In this document: one piece after another, positions 17,615-27,191 of the stretch
How positions within the stretch are numbered: position 1 is the stretch's first letter
Layout of the letters: every line of letters starts with the position of its first letter
From: Roseivirga spongicola
GTDB lineage: Bacteria > Bacteroidota > Bacteroidia > Cytophagales > Cyclobacteriaceae
Direction: 5' to 3'
DNA: 64,000 nt
Assembly: GCF_001592965.1 (NCBI RefSeq)
Contig: NZ_LRPC01000001.1
Coordinates: 1,513,765-1,577,764, forward strand
The notes under the pieces: generated by a model
The model's database searches: none
What the model was told of the DNA's origin: nothing
What the model saw: only the letters and a program-made list of their open reading frames with translations
Position numbers and translations under genes: made by a program

Positions 17615-18154
17615 ATGAAAAGAGTAATACTATTATCAGGAATACTACTTATGTTCTTTTCTGCCTCAGATATGCTTGCCCAAAGAGGAAGGCAAGATGA
17701 CCGTAGAAGAGGAGATAGGAAAGAGGATGTAAGAAGAGACAACAGGAAAGGGGACGATCGTAGAAGAGATGGTCGTAACAACGGTTATAGAGATAACGAT
17801 AGAAAAGGCCGAAAGGACAAATACGGTAGAACAGTAAAAGTTGTAGATAGAAGGGTTTACCGAAATAACGGCCGCAGATATAACAACAGGCCTGTGGTTG
17901 TGCGAAATACCAGAGTTTACTATGATTATGACTTCCGCAGAGGAAGAAGAATAAAAGTAAACAGAGGGTATAGGCCTAGTGCAAGACACATTTGGATATC
18001 TGGCTATTGGACTTATGACAGAAGACTAAGAAGAGATGTGTGGGTTGATGGCTACTGGTCTGTGAGAAGAAATAATCACAGGTGGGTGCCAGGACATTAC
18101 AGAAGGTTCAACGGTGTGAGGATATGGATAGATGGGTGTTGGACCATTGGTTAA
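17615..18154 (+). CDS. Secreted Arg/Asp-rich protein with WxxGxW repeats
   Basis: 179 aa. A signal peptide (ILLMFFSASDMLAQ) is followed by an extremely basic, low-complexity region rich in RRGDR/DDRRR (residues 23-75), a middle rich in RxYRNN, and at 128-178 a run of aromatic repeats: IWISGYWTYD, VWVDGYWSV, RWVPGHYR, IWIDGCWTIG. These are the YXWXXW/WVPGHW-type repeats known from many small exported bacterial proteins of unknown role. The Arg-rich tract may bind polyanions (inference). A strong terminator follows the stop directly. A perfect palindrome GGTCCGGACC at 17573-17582 lies about 30 nt upstream of the start and could be an operator. Confidence 0.75.
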   Translation: MKRVILLSGILLMFFSASDMLAQRGRQDDRRRGDRKEDVRRDNRKGDDRRRDGRNNGYRDNDRKGRKDKYGRTVKVVDRRVYRNNGRRYNNRPVVVRNTRVYYDYDFRRGRRIKVNRGYRPSARHIWISGYWTYDRRLRRDVWVDGYWSVRRNNHRWVPGHYRRFNGVRIWIDGCWTIG

Positions 18155-18159
18155 AACAG

Positions 18160-18190
18160 ACTCCGATCAGAAATGATCGGAGTTTTTTTT
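18160..18190 (+). terminator. Strong intrinsic terminator after the WxxGxW gene
   Basis: A perfect 10-bp stem ACTCCGATCA / TGATCGGAGT with a GAAA tetraloop (18160-18183) is followed by a T-run to 18190. The run reaches into the 3' end of the convergent ytxJ-like gene. Confidence 0.93.
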
Positions 18191-18560
18191 ATGCCCATTT
18201 TTTCAATGGTTCGGTTGAAATTGACATGTGAGATGCATCAAAAACAACTTCACCTCCATTTAAAACAATCATTTGTGGAGACTCATGATATACGCCAAAC
18301 TCTGTTTCTACTGCGTTCGATATCTGTCTGTAGGTGATCAAGTCTAAGTAGTAAGGGGTGATTTTATTGAGTTCCTCGCTCCACTCTCTCTCTAATCTGC
18401 TCAAGGCCATGCTGCTAATACTACAGCGTATACTATGTTTGAATATTAAAACAGGTTGCGTTTTACTCTCCTCTTTTAAGCTTTGCAATTGCTCTATAGT
18501 GGTGAGTTTTTGCCAGTCGATAGCCACTCGTTTTTCAGTATTCGATTTTTTCCAGAACAT
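18189..18560 (-). CDS. ytxJ: Bacillithiol system redox-active protein, YtxJ-like
   Basis: 123 aa. A short thioredoxin-like fold with the YtxJ signature LIFKHSIRCSISSMAL: the active-site Cys lies after KHS-x-R, as in monothiol bacilliredoxin-like proteins, and a cis-Pro region is seen in ESPQMIVLNGG. These proteins are thought to reduce mixed disulfides with bacillithiol. In support, bshC, for the last step of bacillithiol synthesis, lies 9 kb away. The start is 1 nt after the E1 stop codon, so it is probably co-transcribed with that gene. Confidence 0.8.
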   Translation of the reverse strand: MFWKKSNTEKRVAIDWQKLTTIEQLQSLKEESKTQPVLIFKHSIRCSISSMALSRLEREWSEELNKITPYYLDLITYRQISNAVETEFGVYHESPQMIVLNGGEVVFDASHMSISTEPLKKWA

Positions 18561-18561
18561 A

Positions 18562-20541
18562 TCAGTAACTGTTTAGGTCTATTACCTTTTCTTTCAACCT
18601 CTTAATTGGTAAGAAGTTTTCTTCTAAGGTTTTGGTGAATGGAACAGGCGTGTCTAAGCTGGCTATTCTTGCAACAGGAGCGTCTAGGTGCTCAAACAAA
18701 TGCTCAGAAATCCATGCAGAAACTTCTGCACCAATTCCTCCAATCATAGTGTCTTCATGGAGAACTAAGGCTTTGTTCGTCTTTTTAACGGATTCTGCCA
18801 CCGTTTCAGAATCCCATGGGCTGAGCGTTCTGAGGTCAATTACTTCTATCGAAATCTCTTTTAGTTCTTCTGAAAGTGCTTTAGCCCAATGCACACCCAT
18901 ACCATAGGTAATGATTGAAATATCTTCACCTTCTTGAGTAATAGCAGCCTTGCCAACTTCAATGGTGTAGTAATCGTCAGGAATTTCCTGAGAAAGTGAT
19001 CTGTAGAGGGCTTTATGCTCGAAGAACATATAAGGGTTTGGCTCTTCAATGGCAGCGTTTAACAGCCCTTTTGCATCGTAAGGATTAGAAGGGTAGACGA
19101 TCTTAAGACCTGGCGTATGGAAAAACCATGCTTCGTTAGACTGAGAGTGGAATGGCCCTGCACCTACACCAGCTCCTGTTGGCATTCGCACCACAACATC
19201 TGCATTCTGATTCCACCTGTAGTGAATTTTGGCTAGGTTATTAACAATTTGGTTGAACCCGCAGGTAACAAAGTCGGCAAATTGCATTTCTACTACCGCC
19301 TTATACCCGTTGATACAGAGCCCAAGGCCAGTACCAATAATTGCAGACTCACAAAGTGGTGTGTTACGGATTCTTTCTCTGCCGAATTTTTCAATAAAAC
19401 CTTCCGTGATTTTAAATACTCCGCCATAGTCGCCAATGTCTTGGCCCATTACCACCAAGTTGTCATATCTCTCAAGGCTTTGTTTTAGTCCATCGGAAAT
19501 GGCGTCTACAAACCTCTTATCTGACTTACTTTCTGAATCTGGAGTTTTTACCTCTTGCTCAAAAGGCTGGAACATATCACCAACCTCTGTTTCAAGCTTA
19601 AATTCAGGCAGACTTTCGGCATAAGCCGTTTCTAGTCCTGTATCTATATCTGCTTTTATTTCGGCCTTATACTCTTCGATCAGTTGTTCAGTCAGTACTC
19701 CATTCTTTAGTAAATACTGCTCGTAATTTTCTACTGGGTCTTTTTTAGCCCAGTGCTCCATTAATTCCTTCGGAACGTATTTGGTGCCACTAGCTTCTTC
19801 ATGGCCTCGCATTCTGAAGGTTAAAGCCTCTACAATTACTGGCTTAGGGTTTTTTCTTACCTCTTTAACCAGTTTTGAAATGGTTCTATGAACTTCTAAA
19901 ATATTGTTACCATCTACTTGAACAGCTTCAATGCCATATGCTGGTCCTTTATCTAGAAAACTGTTGAACTTAAACTGTTCGTGGCTTGGAGTTGAAAGAC
20001 CATAACCGTTGTTTTCAATCACAAAGATGACGGGCAGATTCCATACTGCAGCTACATTTAGTGCTTCATGGAAGTCTCCTTCAGAGCTCGCGCCATCACC
20101 TGTGAACACCAAGGTGGCCTTCTGTTCTTGCTTGAGTGTGTTAGCAAGTGCAATTCCATCGGCCAGTGCCATTTGTGGGCCAAGGTGCGAGATCATTCCA
20201 ACGATGTGATGTTCCTTCGACCCAAAGTGGAAAGACCTGTCTCTTCCTTTAGTAAAGCCACTTAATTTCCCTTGAAACTGTGCAAAAAGACGGTTTAGAG
20301 GAATGTTTCTGCCAGTGAAAACGCCCAAGTTTCTATGCATGGGCAGAATGTACTCATCAGCTTCTAGTGCTTGTACAGCACCAACGGATACTGCCTCTTG
20401 GCCAATTCCTGAAAACCATTTACTGATTTTTCCCTGCCTAAGCAGAATCAGCATTTTCTCTTCAATTAGCCTTGGGGTAATTAACTCCTTGTATAAATGG
20501 AGTAGTTGATCTGGGGTATAACCGGTTTTACTAAATCTCAT
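18562..20541 (-). CDS. 2-oxoacid dehydrogenase E1, fused alpha and beta subunits
   Basis: 659 aa from the ATG at 20541; the open frame continues to a TTG at 20625 across the predicted promoter, so the shorter start is preferred. The alpha half (1-320) carries the thiamine-diphosphate motif GDGASSEGDFHEALN...ENNGYGLS and HRNLGVFTGR. The beta half (about 345-659) begins near RFVDAISDGLKQ and includes MGQDIGDYGGVF, GAGPFHSQS and the C-terminal transketolase domain. The enzyme decarboxylates pyruvate or branched-chain 2-oxoacids for a lipoyl E2; substrate cannot be decided from sequence. The single-chain fusion is common in Bacteroidota. Divergent from the M16 peptidase gene. Confidence 0.92.
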   Translation of the reverse strand: MRFSKTGYTPDQLLHLYKELITPRLIEEKMLILLRQGKISKWFSGIGQEAVSVGAVQALEADEYILPMHRNLGVFTGRNIPLNRLFAQFQGKLSGFTKGRDRSFHFGSKEHHIVGMISHLGPQMALADGIALANTLKQEQKATLVFTGDGASSEGDFHEALNVAAVWNLPVIFVIENNGYGLSTPSHEQFKFNSFLDKGPAYGIEAVQVDGNNILEVHRTISKLVKEVRKNPKPVIVEALTFRMRGHEEASGTKYVPKELMEHWAKKDPVENYEQYLLKNGVLTEQLIEEYKAEIKADIDTGLETAYAESLPEFKLETEVGDMFQPFEQEVKTPDSESKSDKRFVDAISDGLKQSLERYDNLVVMGQDIGDYGGVFKITEGFIEKFGRERIRNTPLCESAIIGTGLGLCINGYKAVVEMQFADFVTCGFNQIVNNLAKIHYRWNQNADVVVRMPTGAGVGAGPFHSQSNEAWFFHTPGLKIVYPSNPYDAKGLLNAAIEEPNPYMFFEHKALYRSLSQEIPDDYYTIEVGKAAITQEGEDISIITYGMGVHWAKALSEELKEISIEVIDLRTLSPWDSETVAESVKKTNKALVLHEDTMIGGIGAEVSAWISEHLFEHLDAPVARIASLDTPVPFTKTLEENFLPIKRLKEKVIDLNSY

Positions 20542-20559
20542 AGGTGGTGATGTAGGGAG

Positions 20560-20588
20560 CAAAATTAAAGTAAAGCCCCAATTGCAAA
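20560..20588 (-). promoter_or_regulatory. Candidate promoter of the E1-ytxJ unit
   Basis: Minus strand: TTTG (20585-20588), 17-nt spacer, TAATTTTG (20560-20567). Both boxes match the Bacteroidota consensus and the spacer is two shorter than ideal. It lies 19 nt before the chosen ATG, inside the region that the longer TTG start would translate. Confidence 0.55.
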
Positions 20589-20624
20589 AATTAAGGGTCA
20601 TTATTTTTAACTTGGCCACCTGCA

Positions 20625-21866
20625 ATGATTAACTACGAGAGTTTTACTTTAGCTAATGGACTGAAGGTGATTGTGCATGAAGATCATTCTGCACCAATTG
20701 CTGCTTTTAATCTTCTCTATAAGGTTGGAGCCAGAGATGAAGACCCTGAAAAGACCGGTTTTGCTCACTTATTTGAGCATTTGATGTTTGGTGGCTCCAA
20801 GCATGTGCCCGAATATGACGAGCCTTTACAGAAAGTAGGTGGCGATAATAATGCTTTCACCAGCAATGATATTACCAACTACTACATTACGCTCCCTTCT
20901 TCCAATTTAGAAACTGCTTTTTGGTTAGAGTCGGATAGAATGCTGAGCCTTTCTTTCGATCCTAAAGTTTTAGAAGTGCAGCGCTCTGTGGTGATTGAAG
21001 AATTCAAGCAGCGGTATTTGAACCAACCTTATGGAGATGCTTGGTTGAAACTTCGGCCATTGGCCTACAAAGAGCATCCTTACAGGTGGGCGACTATTGG
21101 TAAAGAGATAAGCCATATTGAAAAGGCTACAATGGATGATGTGAAGGAGTTTTTCTTCAAGTATTATCTGCCAAATAATGCAGTTTTAGTTGTTGCCGGA
21201 GATGTGACTCTTTCAGAAGTAAAGAGGCTTTCTGAAAAGTGGTTTGGCGAAATTCCAATGGGTAAAGCAGTTGAAAAGAATTTGCCTGTTGAGCCGGAAC
21301 AGACTGAGTATAGGCTATTGGAAGTAGAGGAAGATGTGCCTATTGATTCGCTTTACATGGTGTTTCATATGGGAGCCAGATTGGACGATAGCTATCATGC
21401 CACCGATCTGTTGAGTGACATTCTTGGCAGAGGTAAATCTTCAAGGCTCTACAATGAGCTAATTGAGCAAAAGCGAATGTTCAGCTCTCTGTCAGCCCAT
21501 GTTTCAGGTTCGTTAGATCCAGGCTTGTTCGTTATTGAAGGAAAGCTAAATACCGAATTCACTATAGAGGAGGGAGAAGAAGCTATTTGGAATCTGATTG
21601 AAGCATTCAAGTCTGAAGAGCTTTCAGAGCTTGAAGTAACAAAAGTTAAAAACAAGGCAGAGTCAACTTTGGTTTTTTCTGAAATGGAGCTGCTAAATAG
21701 GGCGATGAACCTTGCCTATGCCGAAATGCTAGGAGATGTTAGTTTAGTGAACCAAGAGTTGGCTAAAATCAGAGGTGTAGGCCCTGAAGATATTCTGGCT
21801 GCTGCAAAAAAAGTTTTGAGAAAAGAAAATGCCTCAGTTTTGAGGTATAAGTCAAATAAGAAATAG
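20625..21866 (+). CDS. M16-family zinc metallopeptidase
   Basis: 413 aa. The inverted zinc motif HLFEH (HxxEH) is near residue 48 in AHLFEHLMFGGS, with the distal Glu ligand in SVVIEEFKQR. This is the length of one M16B half (about 400-450 aa); the catalytic site is intact, so it should be the active half. No signal peptide is visible, suggesting a cytoplasmic or processing peptidase. It starts a tight plus-strand operon: ispF begins with no gap after its stop codon. A second, inactive M16 partner, often adjacent, is not in this window. Confidence 0.9.
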   Translation: MINYESFTLANGLKVIVHEDHSAPIAAFNLLYKVGARDEDPEKTGFAHLFEHLMFGGSKHVPEYDEPLQKVGGDNNAFTSNDITNYYITLPSSNLETAFWLESDRMLSLSFDPKVLEVQRSVVIEEFKQRYLNQPYGDAWLKLRPLAYKEHPYRWATIGKEISHIEKATMDDVKEFFFKYYLPNNAVLVVAGDVTLSEVKRLSEKWFGEIPMGKAVEKNLPVEPEQTEYRLLEVEEDVPIDSLYMVFHMGARLDDSYHATDLLSDILGRGKSSRLYNELIEQKRMFSSLSAHVSGSLDPGLFVIEGKLNTEFTIEEGEEAIWNLIEAFKSEELSELEVTKVKNKAESTLVFSEMELLNRAMNLAYAEMLGDVSLVNQELAKIRGVGPEDILAAAKKVLRKENASVLRYKSNKK

Positions 21867-22343
21867 ATGAAGATTAGAGTAGGTTTTGGGTACGATGTAC
21901 ATAAACTAGAAGAAGGTAGAGATTTCTGGCTCGGAGGAATTAAAGTTCGGCATACTCATGGTGCAGTTGGTCACTCTGATGCCGATGTACTTATTCACGT
22001 GATTTGCGATGGGCTGCTTGGTGCTGCTAATATGCGAGACATCGGGTATCATTTTGCTGATACTGACCCAGCTTACAAGGGCATTGATAGTAAAATCTTA
22101 CTTCAACGCGTAATGATGCTATTGAGAGATGCTGGTTACGAAGTGTCTAATATAGATTCTACTATCTGCTTGCAGCAGCCTAAGGTAAATCCGCATATTC
22201 CAGAGATGAAAACTGTGTTGGCTAAAGTGATGGAAATTCCTGAAGAAGATATCTCTATTAAAGCTACTACAACAGAGAAGCTAGGGTTTGTGGGTAAGCA
22301 AGAAGGCGTTGCCGCTTATGCTACTGTTCTAATTCAAAAATAG
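21867..22343 (+). CDS. ispF: 2-C-methyl-D-erythritol 2,4-cyclodiphosphate synthase
   Basis: 158 aa, full length. It has the metal-binding DVH (Asp8, His10) near the N-terminus, HSDADVLIH with the third His ligand, DIGYHFADTDP and the C-terminal KATTTEKLGFVGKQEG. It catalyses cyclisation of CDP-methylerythritol 2-phosphate in the MEP isoprenoid pathway. The ATG follows the M16 stop codon directly and its own stop is followed directly by the mnmD-like ATG, a three-gene run with zero spacing. Confidence 0.97.
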   Translation: MKIRVGFGYDVHKLEEGRDFWLGGIKVRHTHGAVGHSDADVLIHVICDGLLGAANMRDIGYHFADTDPAYKGIDSKILLQRVMMLLRDAGYEVSNIDSTICLQQPKVNPHIPEMKTVLAKVMEIPEEDISIKATTTEKLGFVGKQEGVAAYATVLIQK

Positions 22344-23024
22344 ATGGAGGAGAATTCAATTCGCCTAATTACTACTTCAGATGGGTCTCATTCATTATAT
22401 AACCCGCAATTAAAAGAGACCTATCATTCCACTCATGGAGCCTTAACGGAGTCTCTTCATGTGTTTATTAAAGAGGGCTTGGAGTTATTGGTTCAAGAAG
22501 GCTGCAAGCAGATCAGTATCTTAGAGGTAGGCTTCGGAACAGGTCTAAACGCATTATTGGTTTGGGATTTTGCTTTGAAGCATTCTGATGTCCAGATTCA
22601 TTACGAAACGCTAGAGCCGTTTCCATTAGATCAGCAACTTTATCAGCTGCTTAATTATACCACGCTTTTCGAAAGCCATGTAAGTGCCGAACAGTTTCAA
22701 AGCCTTCATACTGCCGCTTGGGCTGAGCCTCAGTCACTCAATGAAAACTTCACTTTTGTCAAACATAAGACCTCATTAAAAGATTTTCGATCTGAATATA
22801 AGTTCAACCTCGTATTTTATGATGCATTTGCGCCAAGCAAACAAGCTGAAATGTGGGATGTGGAAGCACTTGGTTGTACATATAGTATGATGGACGAAAA
22901 GGCGGTGCTGGTTACTTACTGTGCTCAAGGACAATTCAAGAGAAACCTGGCCGGGCTTGGTCTGCAAGTAGAAACAATAGATGGCCCTCCCGGAAAAAAA
23001 GAGATGGTGAGGGCGAGGAAATAG
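22344..23024 (+). CDS. mnmD: MnmD-like tRNA 5-(aminomethyl)uridine methyltransferase
   Basis: 226 aa. An N-terminal DGSHSLYNPQLKETYHS segment typical of the family is followed by a Rossmann SAM site (ILEVGFGTGLNALL) and the DUF752 signature DAFAPSKQAEMWD (DxFxPxxxPxxW in the family; the third Pro is Ala here). The stand-alone MnmD methylates wobble-uridine nm5(s2)U in tRNA to mnm5(s2)U; the MnmC fusion partner (FAD oxidase) is absent. It begins directly after the ispF stop codon. Confidence 0.85.
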   Translation: MEENSIRLITTSDGSHSLYNPQLKETYHSTHGALTESLHVFIKEGLELLVQEGCKQISILEVGFGTGLNALLVWDFALKHSDVQIHYETLEPFPLDQQLYQLLNYTTLFESHVSAEQFQSLHTAAWAEPQSLNENFTFVKHKTSLKDFRSEYKFNLVFYDAFAPSKQAEMWDVEALGCTYSMMDEKAVLVTYCAQGQFKRNLAGLGLQVETIDGPPGKKEMVRARK

Positions 23025-23096
23025 GGTATTACATTTTCATATTCAGAAGTGCTCGAGTAGCGAAGAAAACTGTATATTCGACTTCCCTTATTGAGT

Positions 23097-23492
23097 ATGA
23101 ACGGTAAAAATCTTATGAGAGTCTTTCTAATTCTAGTTTCCGTGGTTGTGTCGTTATTCGCGGTAAGCTGTGCTTCTTCAAAATTGCCAGTAAATGAAGA
23201 CGGTGTGATTTTAGCTAGTTCAGGTCAGATGAACAAGGATGGTATTAGGCTCAGGGGAAAGGTGCAAGATATTAATGTCTTGGACGAAAGGATTCAGTAT
23301 TCCGTGCAGATCAAAGAGGTTCTGAGCTTTGGTAGTACTTTTTCGGGAGTGCAGCCTAATGTTTCGGAAACGGTGATACTTTATGCCTCTAAAGAGATGA
23401 AGTTTAAAAAAGGAGCGGAAGTAATATTTGATGCTTTGTCTCCTATAGATAAGGGCGCAGGAGTGCTAGAGTTAAATTTAATTGAGAATTAA
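23097..23492 (+). CDS. Small lipoprotein, unknown function
   Basis: 131 aa from the ATG at 23097 (the frame opens at a TTG 6 nt earlier). A hydrophobic segment (VFLILVSVVVSLFAVSC) ends in a lipobox with Cys near residue 25. The mature region of about 105 aa is beta-rich with IRLRGKVQDINVLDERI and KEMKFKKGAEVIFDAL, resembling a small OB- or beta-barrel fold, but I recognise no family. The stop lies 3 nt before the next ATG, so it is co-transcribed with the T9SS beta-propeller protein and may help its export or anchoring (inference). Confidence 0.7.
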   Translation: MNGKNLMRVFLILVSVVVSLFAVSCASSKLPVNEDGVILASSGQMNKDGIRLRGKVQDINVLDERIQYSVQIKEVLSFGSTFSGVQPNVSETVILYASKEMKFKKGAEVIFDALSPIDKGAGVLELNLIEN

Positions 23493-23495
23493 GAT

Positions 23496-26400
23496 ATGAG
23501 AAGGAGGATTGTGTCATTGTTGGCGGGCATTTGCGTTGCCGTTTTACTTATTGTTTATCTCAATAACCCCAAAGAAACTCACATCTCTCAAAGTGTAACT
23601 ATTAATTCAAGCTCTATTCCAGAAGGGGAGGAGGAACGAGAAGATCCTTTGAGTGAAAACCCAATAGATAGAACTGAATTTGAGTACAAGCAGCTGGTTA
23701 ATCCAAAAACAGGAGAGGTTCCCTTCAAAATTAAAGAGAGAGAGAAGGAATATGCTGATAAATTCTTGAGGCCCAGTGATGGTGGGCAAGATGGCGAGAG
23801 TCTTTTCAAATTTTTAAGATCATCTGCTAGCACAACTACCTCTGGAGCTGAGTTTGAAAGTGTTGGTCCTTATAATATCGGAGGACGAACTAGGGCTGTT
23901 GTCATAGATGTAGATAATGAAAATACCATAATAGCAGGAGGTGTTTCAGGCGGTATTTGGAAAACTGAAGATCAGGGGACAACATGGAGCAGAAAATCGA
24001 GCCTGCAAGACCACCCAGCAGTTACTTCAATTGTACAAGATGTAAGGGCAGGTCATCATAATGAATGGTACTATTCTACAGGAGAATTTAGAGGGAATTC
24101 TGCCTCAGCCTCAGGTGCTTTTTTTAGAGGGAATGGTGTTTATAAATCAGCTGATAATGGAGAGACCTGGGAGTTGATAGCAAGCACAGCACAACCTGGA
24201 ACTAGTGGAACAGATGTACTCATCAGAAACTCTGAGTTTACCATAATAGATCAATTGGCAATAGACTATTCAGAAGAGTCAGGTACAGAGATTTATGCTT
24301 CAGGACTGAGTAAGGTAATTAGAAGCACAGATGGCTTTGAAACTTGGGAAGTAGTTTTGGGGGAAAGCAACGGTGGAATAAACCTGACCGATATTGCTAT
24401 TACTTCCCAAGGCAAGCTCTTTGCCGCTATAGGAAGCTCTAGCTTCAATGGCTCTAGTGCAGAAGATGGATTGTTTATGTCTACAGATGGTGTTACTTGG
24501 GAGAGTCTAGACCCAGGGCCAAACTTCCCTTCAACATTTAATAGGTTCGAAATAGCAATAGATCCTTCAGACGAAACAAAGGTGTATTTCGTAGGTTCTA
24601 ATAACCTTTTTCTTTTTAACGACATTTCTGACTCATGGACTGATCTTTCTGATAACCTAGGTGTTTCTGATGATGATGTCGGAGAAGGGCACTCAACACA
24701 AGGAGGTTACAATTTATATGCTGCTGTCCATCCAAGTAATAGTAATGTGCTATTTATTGGAGGAACCAACCTACTGAGATCTTCAGATAAGTTTGCAACA
24801 ACTAATACAAGGATGCAGATTGGAGGGTACGGCAATGATAATAACCCAAATAGCTTTCCTAGGTACTTAAATCATCATCCAGATAATCATGACTATGCCT
24901 TTTTCCCTTCGAACCCAAACAAGATGATTTCTGCTACGGACGGAGGAGTTCATTTAACACTGAATAACTTAGCTACTCAAAGTACCGATAACCCCGTTTC
25001 TTGGCGCTCTTTGAATAATGGTTATATCACTACCCAGTTTTACCATGTAAGTATTAATGAAAGTAACCTTTCAGATCAATTGATTTTAGGTGGTATGCAA
25101 GACAATGGTTCTTGGGCAAAAACCACTACAAATGCCAAAGAAACATGGACTGAAGTATTTGGCGGTGATGGTGCTTTTTCGGCAGTAACACATAATTCAC
25201 TTTATGTTTCCTCTCAACGAGGAAATATGCTTAGGCTAGAGCTAATAGGAAATACTTATGAGTTTGCTGGTAATATTTCCCCTTCAGATAATCAGGGTGA
25301 TTTCTTGTTTATCAACCCGTTCATTGTTAATCCGGTAAATCAGGAACAAATGTTTGTGGCATCCAATGCCAAAGTATTTTTCACTAATGATCTAAGGTTG
25401 AATCCAGGAAATGGGCAATGGGGAGAAATAAGCTCACGGTTTTTGAGCCTACAGCCAATCTCTGCATTGGCTATGTCTATTCAGCCAGAAGGTGTTTTGT
25501 ATTTAGGAACTCAGAATGGGCGAGTATTTAAGGTAAACGATACGAGAGACTTAATTGACGGTCAGGTAGATGAACAAATTAGTGATGTAAATATGCCTAC
25601 AGGTAATATCTCTAGTATTGCTGTAGACCCCAGAGATGCCGACAGAATTCTAGTATGTTACTCTAATTATGAGGTGCTTAGTTTATGGCTTTCTGAGAAT
25701 GGGGGTGATACATGGACCCCTGTAGCTGGAAACTTAGAAGAAAACCCTGATGGGTCTGGTGCTGGCCCTTCTACTAGATCGGTTGCCATTATGCCTGATG
25801 GCCAAGGTGGTAACTATTATTTTGTAGGAACATCTGTGGGCTTGTTTATGACCCAGTCTTTAGACGGTGAAAACACGGTTTGGGAGCAGCAGGCCGTCAA
25901 TTCAATAGGTAATGTTGTAGTTTCTCAAGTAGTGGTAAGGCCTATAGAAGGTCTAGTCGTGGCAAGTACTCACGGAAATGGAGTTTTTAAAGCCACATAT
26001 GACGTTGGTGTCACGCCTAGAATCAATTATTCAAAGAATTCGGCTAGCCAATCGTATACCCTTAGGGGGAATGTATCATTTAACTCAGCTATTCCCTTAA
26101 GCTATCAATGGCTGAAGAACGGGGTAGAGGTTGAAGGTGCTAACTCGGCAGAGCTTGAGGTTTTTGATGGTGGCGATTATCAATTGAGGGTTAGTAAGTC
26201 TACCGAAATTTCCGGATTGTCGAATATAGTATCAGTTAACTTAGATGGAGTTGGTCCTGAGGTGGTTTCAATTGAAAGATTGAGTCCAGCCACTCAGAAT
26301 ACAGACGCTACTACTGTAAGGTTTAAAGTTACTTTTAATGAAGACGTTGTAGATATAAGCTCCGATGACTTCCTTGTTGAGGGAGATGCTAACGGTATTG

Positions 26401-27191
26401 TGGGTAGTGTGGCCATAATTACTGATGCAACGGTATTCGATGTTTCAGTAATGAATATTGGAGGAGAAGGTACTTTGTCGTTAGGCTTTAGAGACTCCAA
26501 TAATATAACTGATTTGGTAGGGAACGCATTTACTGGAGAGGTCGGTTCTAGTGAATCTTATACAATAGAAGACACCACTCGACCTACCGCAACTTTTAAA
26601 AGAAGCGCACCAATCACCAGAATCACAGATCAGAATAGGGTTAGTTTCTTAGTTGAGTTTTCTGAAGATGTTAGAAACGTAGATGTAACTGACTTCCAGC
26701 TGGAAAATCCAATCGAAAAAGCTGAAATAAGTTCAGTAGAAGCGGTGGTAAATAATAGTTCTTACGTAGTGGAGGTAGCTCAAATTATAGAAGATGGGGA
26801 AATCAATCTGAATTTTTCTGCCTCACAGGATATTGCTGATGCTAGTGGTAATACTTTCGATGGACTTGTTCTTAGTGAAGAAACCTATACCATCAATAAC
26901 GTAATTGCTGGACTCGAAGCAGGTAGTTCAAAAGCTGCCAATATTCAGGTAGATGCTAACCCAAGTGCTGGGCAGTTTAGCTTAACACTTCCAGTTGAGT
27001 TTACGGGAAGGGTAGAGTACAATGTGGTGAATGCTTCAGGTATTAGTGTTGCTATTGGTGAAGTTGCTAATTACCAATCTGGCGATAAGTTGAGCATAGA
27101 TATTCGAGGTCAGGCAGATGGACTATATATCTTTGAAGCTGCTGGAAATAAAGGAAAAGGAACTGTGAAATTATTGAAGCAGTCGCGTTAG
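23496..27191 (+). CDS. T9SS-exported sortilin/BNR-type beta-propeller protein
   Basis: 1231 aa. An N-terminal hydrophobic segment (LLAGICVAVLLIVYL) is followed by two domains of BNR/VPS10-like propeller blades (GGVSGGIWKTEDQGTTWSR, GVYKSADNGETWELI, LFMSTDGVTWESL, LWLSENGGDTWTPV), spanning about 110-840. An Ig-like stretch follows (LSYQWLKNGVEVEGAN), then two bacterial Ig-like domains of about 100 aa (VRFKVTFNEDVVDISSDDF; SFLVEFSEDVRNVDVTDF). A T9SS sorting domain ends the protein (VDANPSAGQFSLTL, GLYIFEA). Such proteins are secreted or surface glycan/protein-binding proteins; a glycosidase role is not shown. The last 4 nt overlap the convergent fthC stop codon. Confidence 0.88.
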   Translation: MRRRIVSLLAGICVAVLLIVYLNNPKETHISQSVTINSSSIPEGEEEREDPLSENPIDRTEFEYKQLVNPKTGEVPFKIKEREKEYADKFLRPSDGGQDGESLFKFLRSSASTTTSGAEFESVGPYNIGGRTRAVVIDVDNENTIIAGGVSGGIWKTEDQGTTWSRKSSLQDHPAVTSIVQDVRAGHHNEWYYSTGEFRGNSASASGAFFRGNGVYKSADNGETWELIASTAQPGTSGTDVLIRNSEFTIIDQLAIDYSEESGTEIYASGLSKVIRSTDGFETWEVVLGESNGGINLTDIAITSQGKLFAAIGSSSFNGSSAEDGLFMSTDGVTWESLDPGPNFPSTFNRFEIAIDPSDETKVYFVGSNNLFLFNDISDSWTDLSDNLGVSDDDVGEGHSTQGGYNLYAAVHPSNSNVLFIGGTNLLRSSDKFATTNTRMQIGGYGNDNNPNSFPRYLNHHPDNHDYAFFPSNPNKMISATDGGVHLTLNNLATQSTDNPVSWRSLNNGYITTQFYHVSINESNLSDQLILGGMQDNGSWAKTTTNAKETWTEVFGGDGAFSAVTHNSLYVSSQRGNMLRLELIGNTYEFAGNISPSDNQGDFLFINPFIVNPVNQEQMFVASNAKVFFTNDLRLNPGNGQWGEISSRFLSLQPISALAMSIQPEGVLYLGTQNGRVFKVNDTRDLIDGQVDEQISDVNMPTGNISSIAVDPRDADRILVCYSNYEVLSLWLSENGGDTWTPVAGNLEENPDGSGAGPSTRSVAIMPDGQGGNYYFVGTSVGLFMTQSLDGENTVWEQQAVNSIGNVVVSQVVVRPIEGLVVASTHGNGVFKATYDVGVTPRINYSKNSASQSYTLRGNVSFNSAIPLSYQWLKNGVEVEGANSAELEVFDGGDYQLRVSKSTEISGLSNIVSVNLDGVGPEVVSIERLSPATQNTDATTVRFKVTFNEDVVDISSDDFLVEGDANGIVGSVAIITDATVFDVSVMNIGGEGTLSLGFRDSNNITDLVGNAFTGEVGSSESYTIEDTTRPTATFKRSAPITRITDQNRVSFLVEFSEDVRNVDVTDFQLENPIEKAEISSVEAVVNNSSYVVEVAQIIEDGEINLNFSASQDIADASGNTFDGLVLSEETYTINNVIAGLEAGSSKAANIQVDANPSAGQFSLTLPVEFTGRVEYNVVNASGISVAIGEVANYQSGDKLSIDIRGQADGLYIFEAAGNKGKGTVKLLKQSR

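Noticed and set aside
20542..20625. TTG at 20625 as the start of the E1 alpha/beta gene
   Set aside because: The extra residues are not part of the family and the stretch holds a promoter-like sequence; the ATG at 20541 fits homologues.
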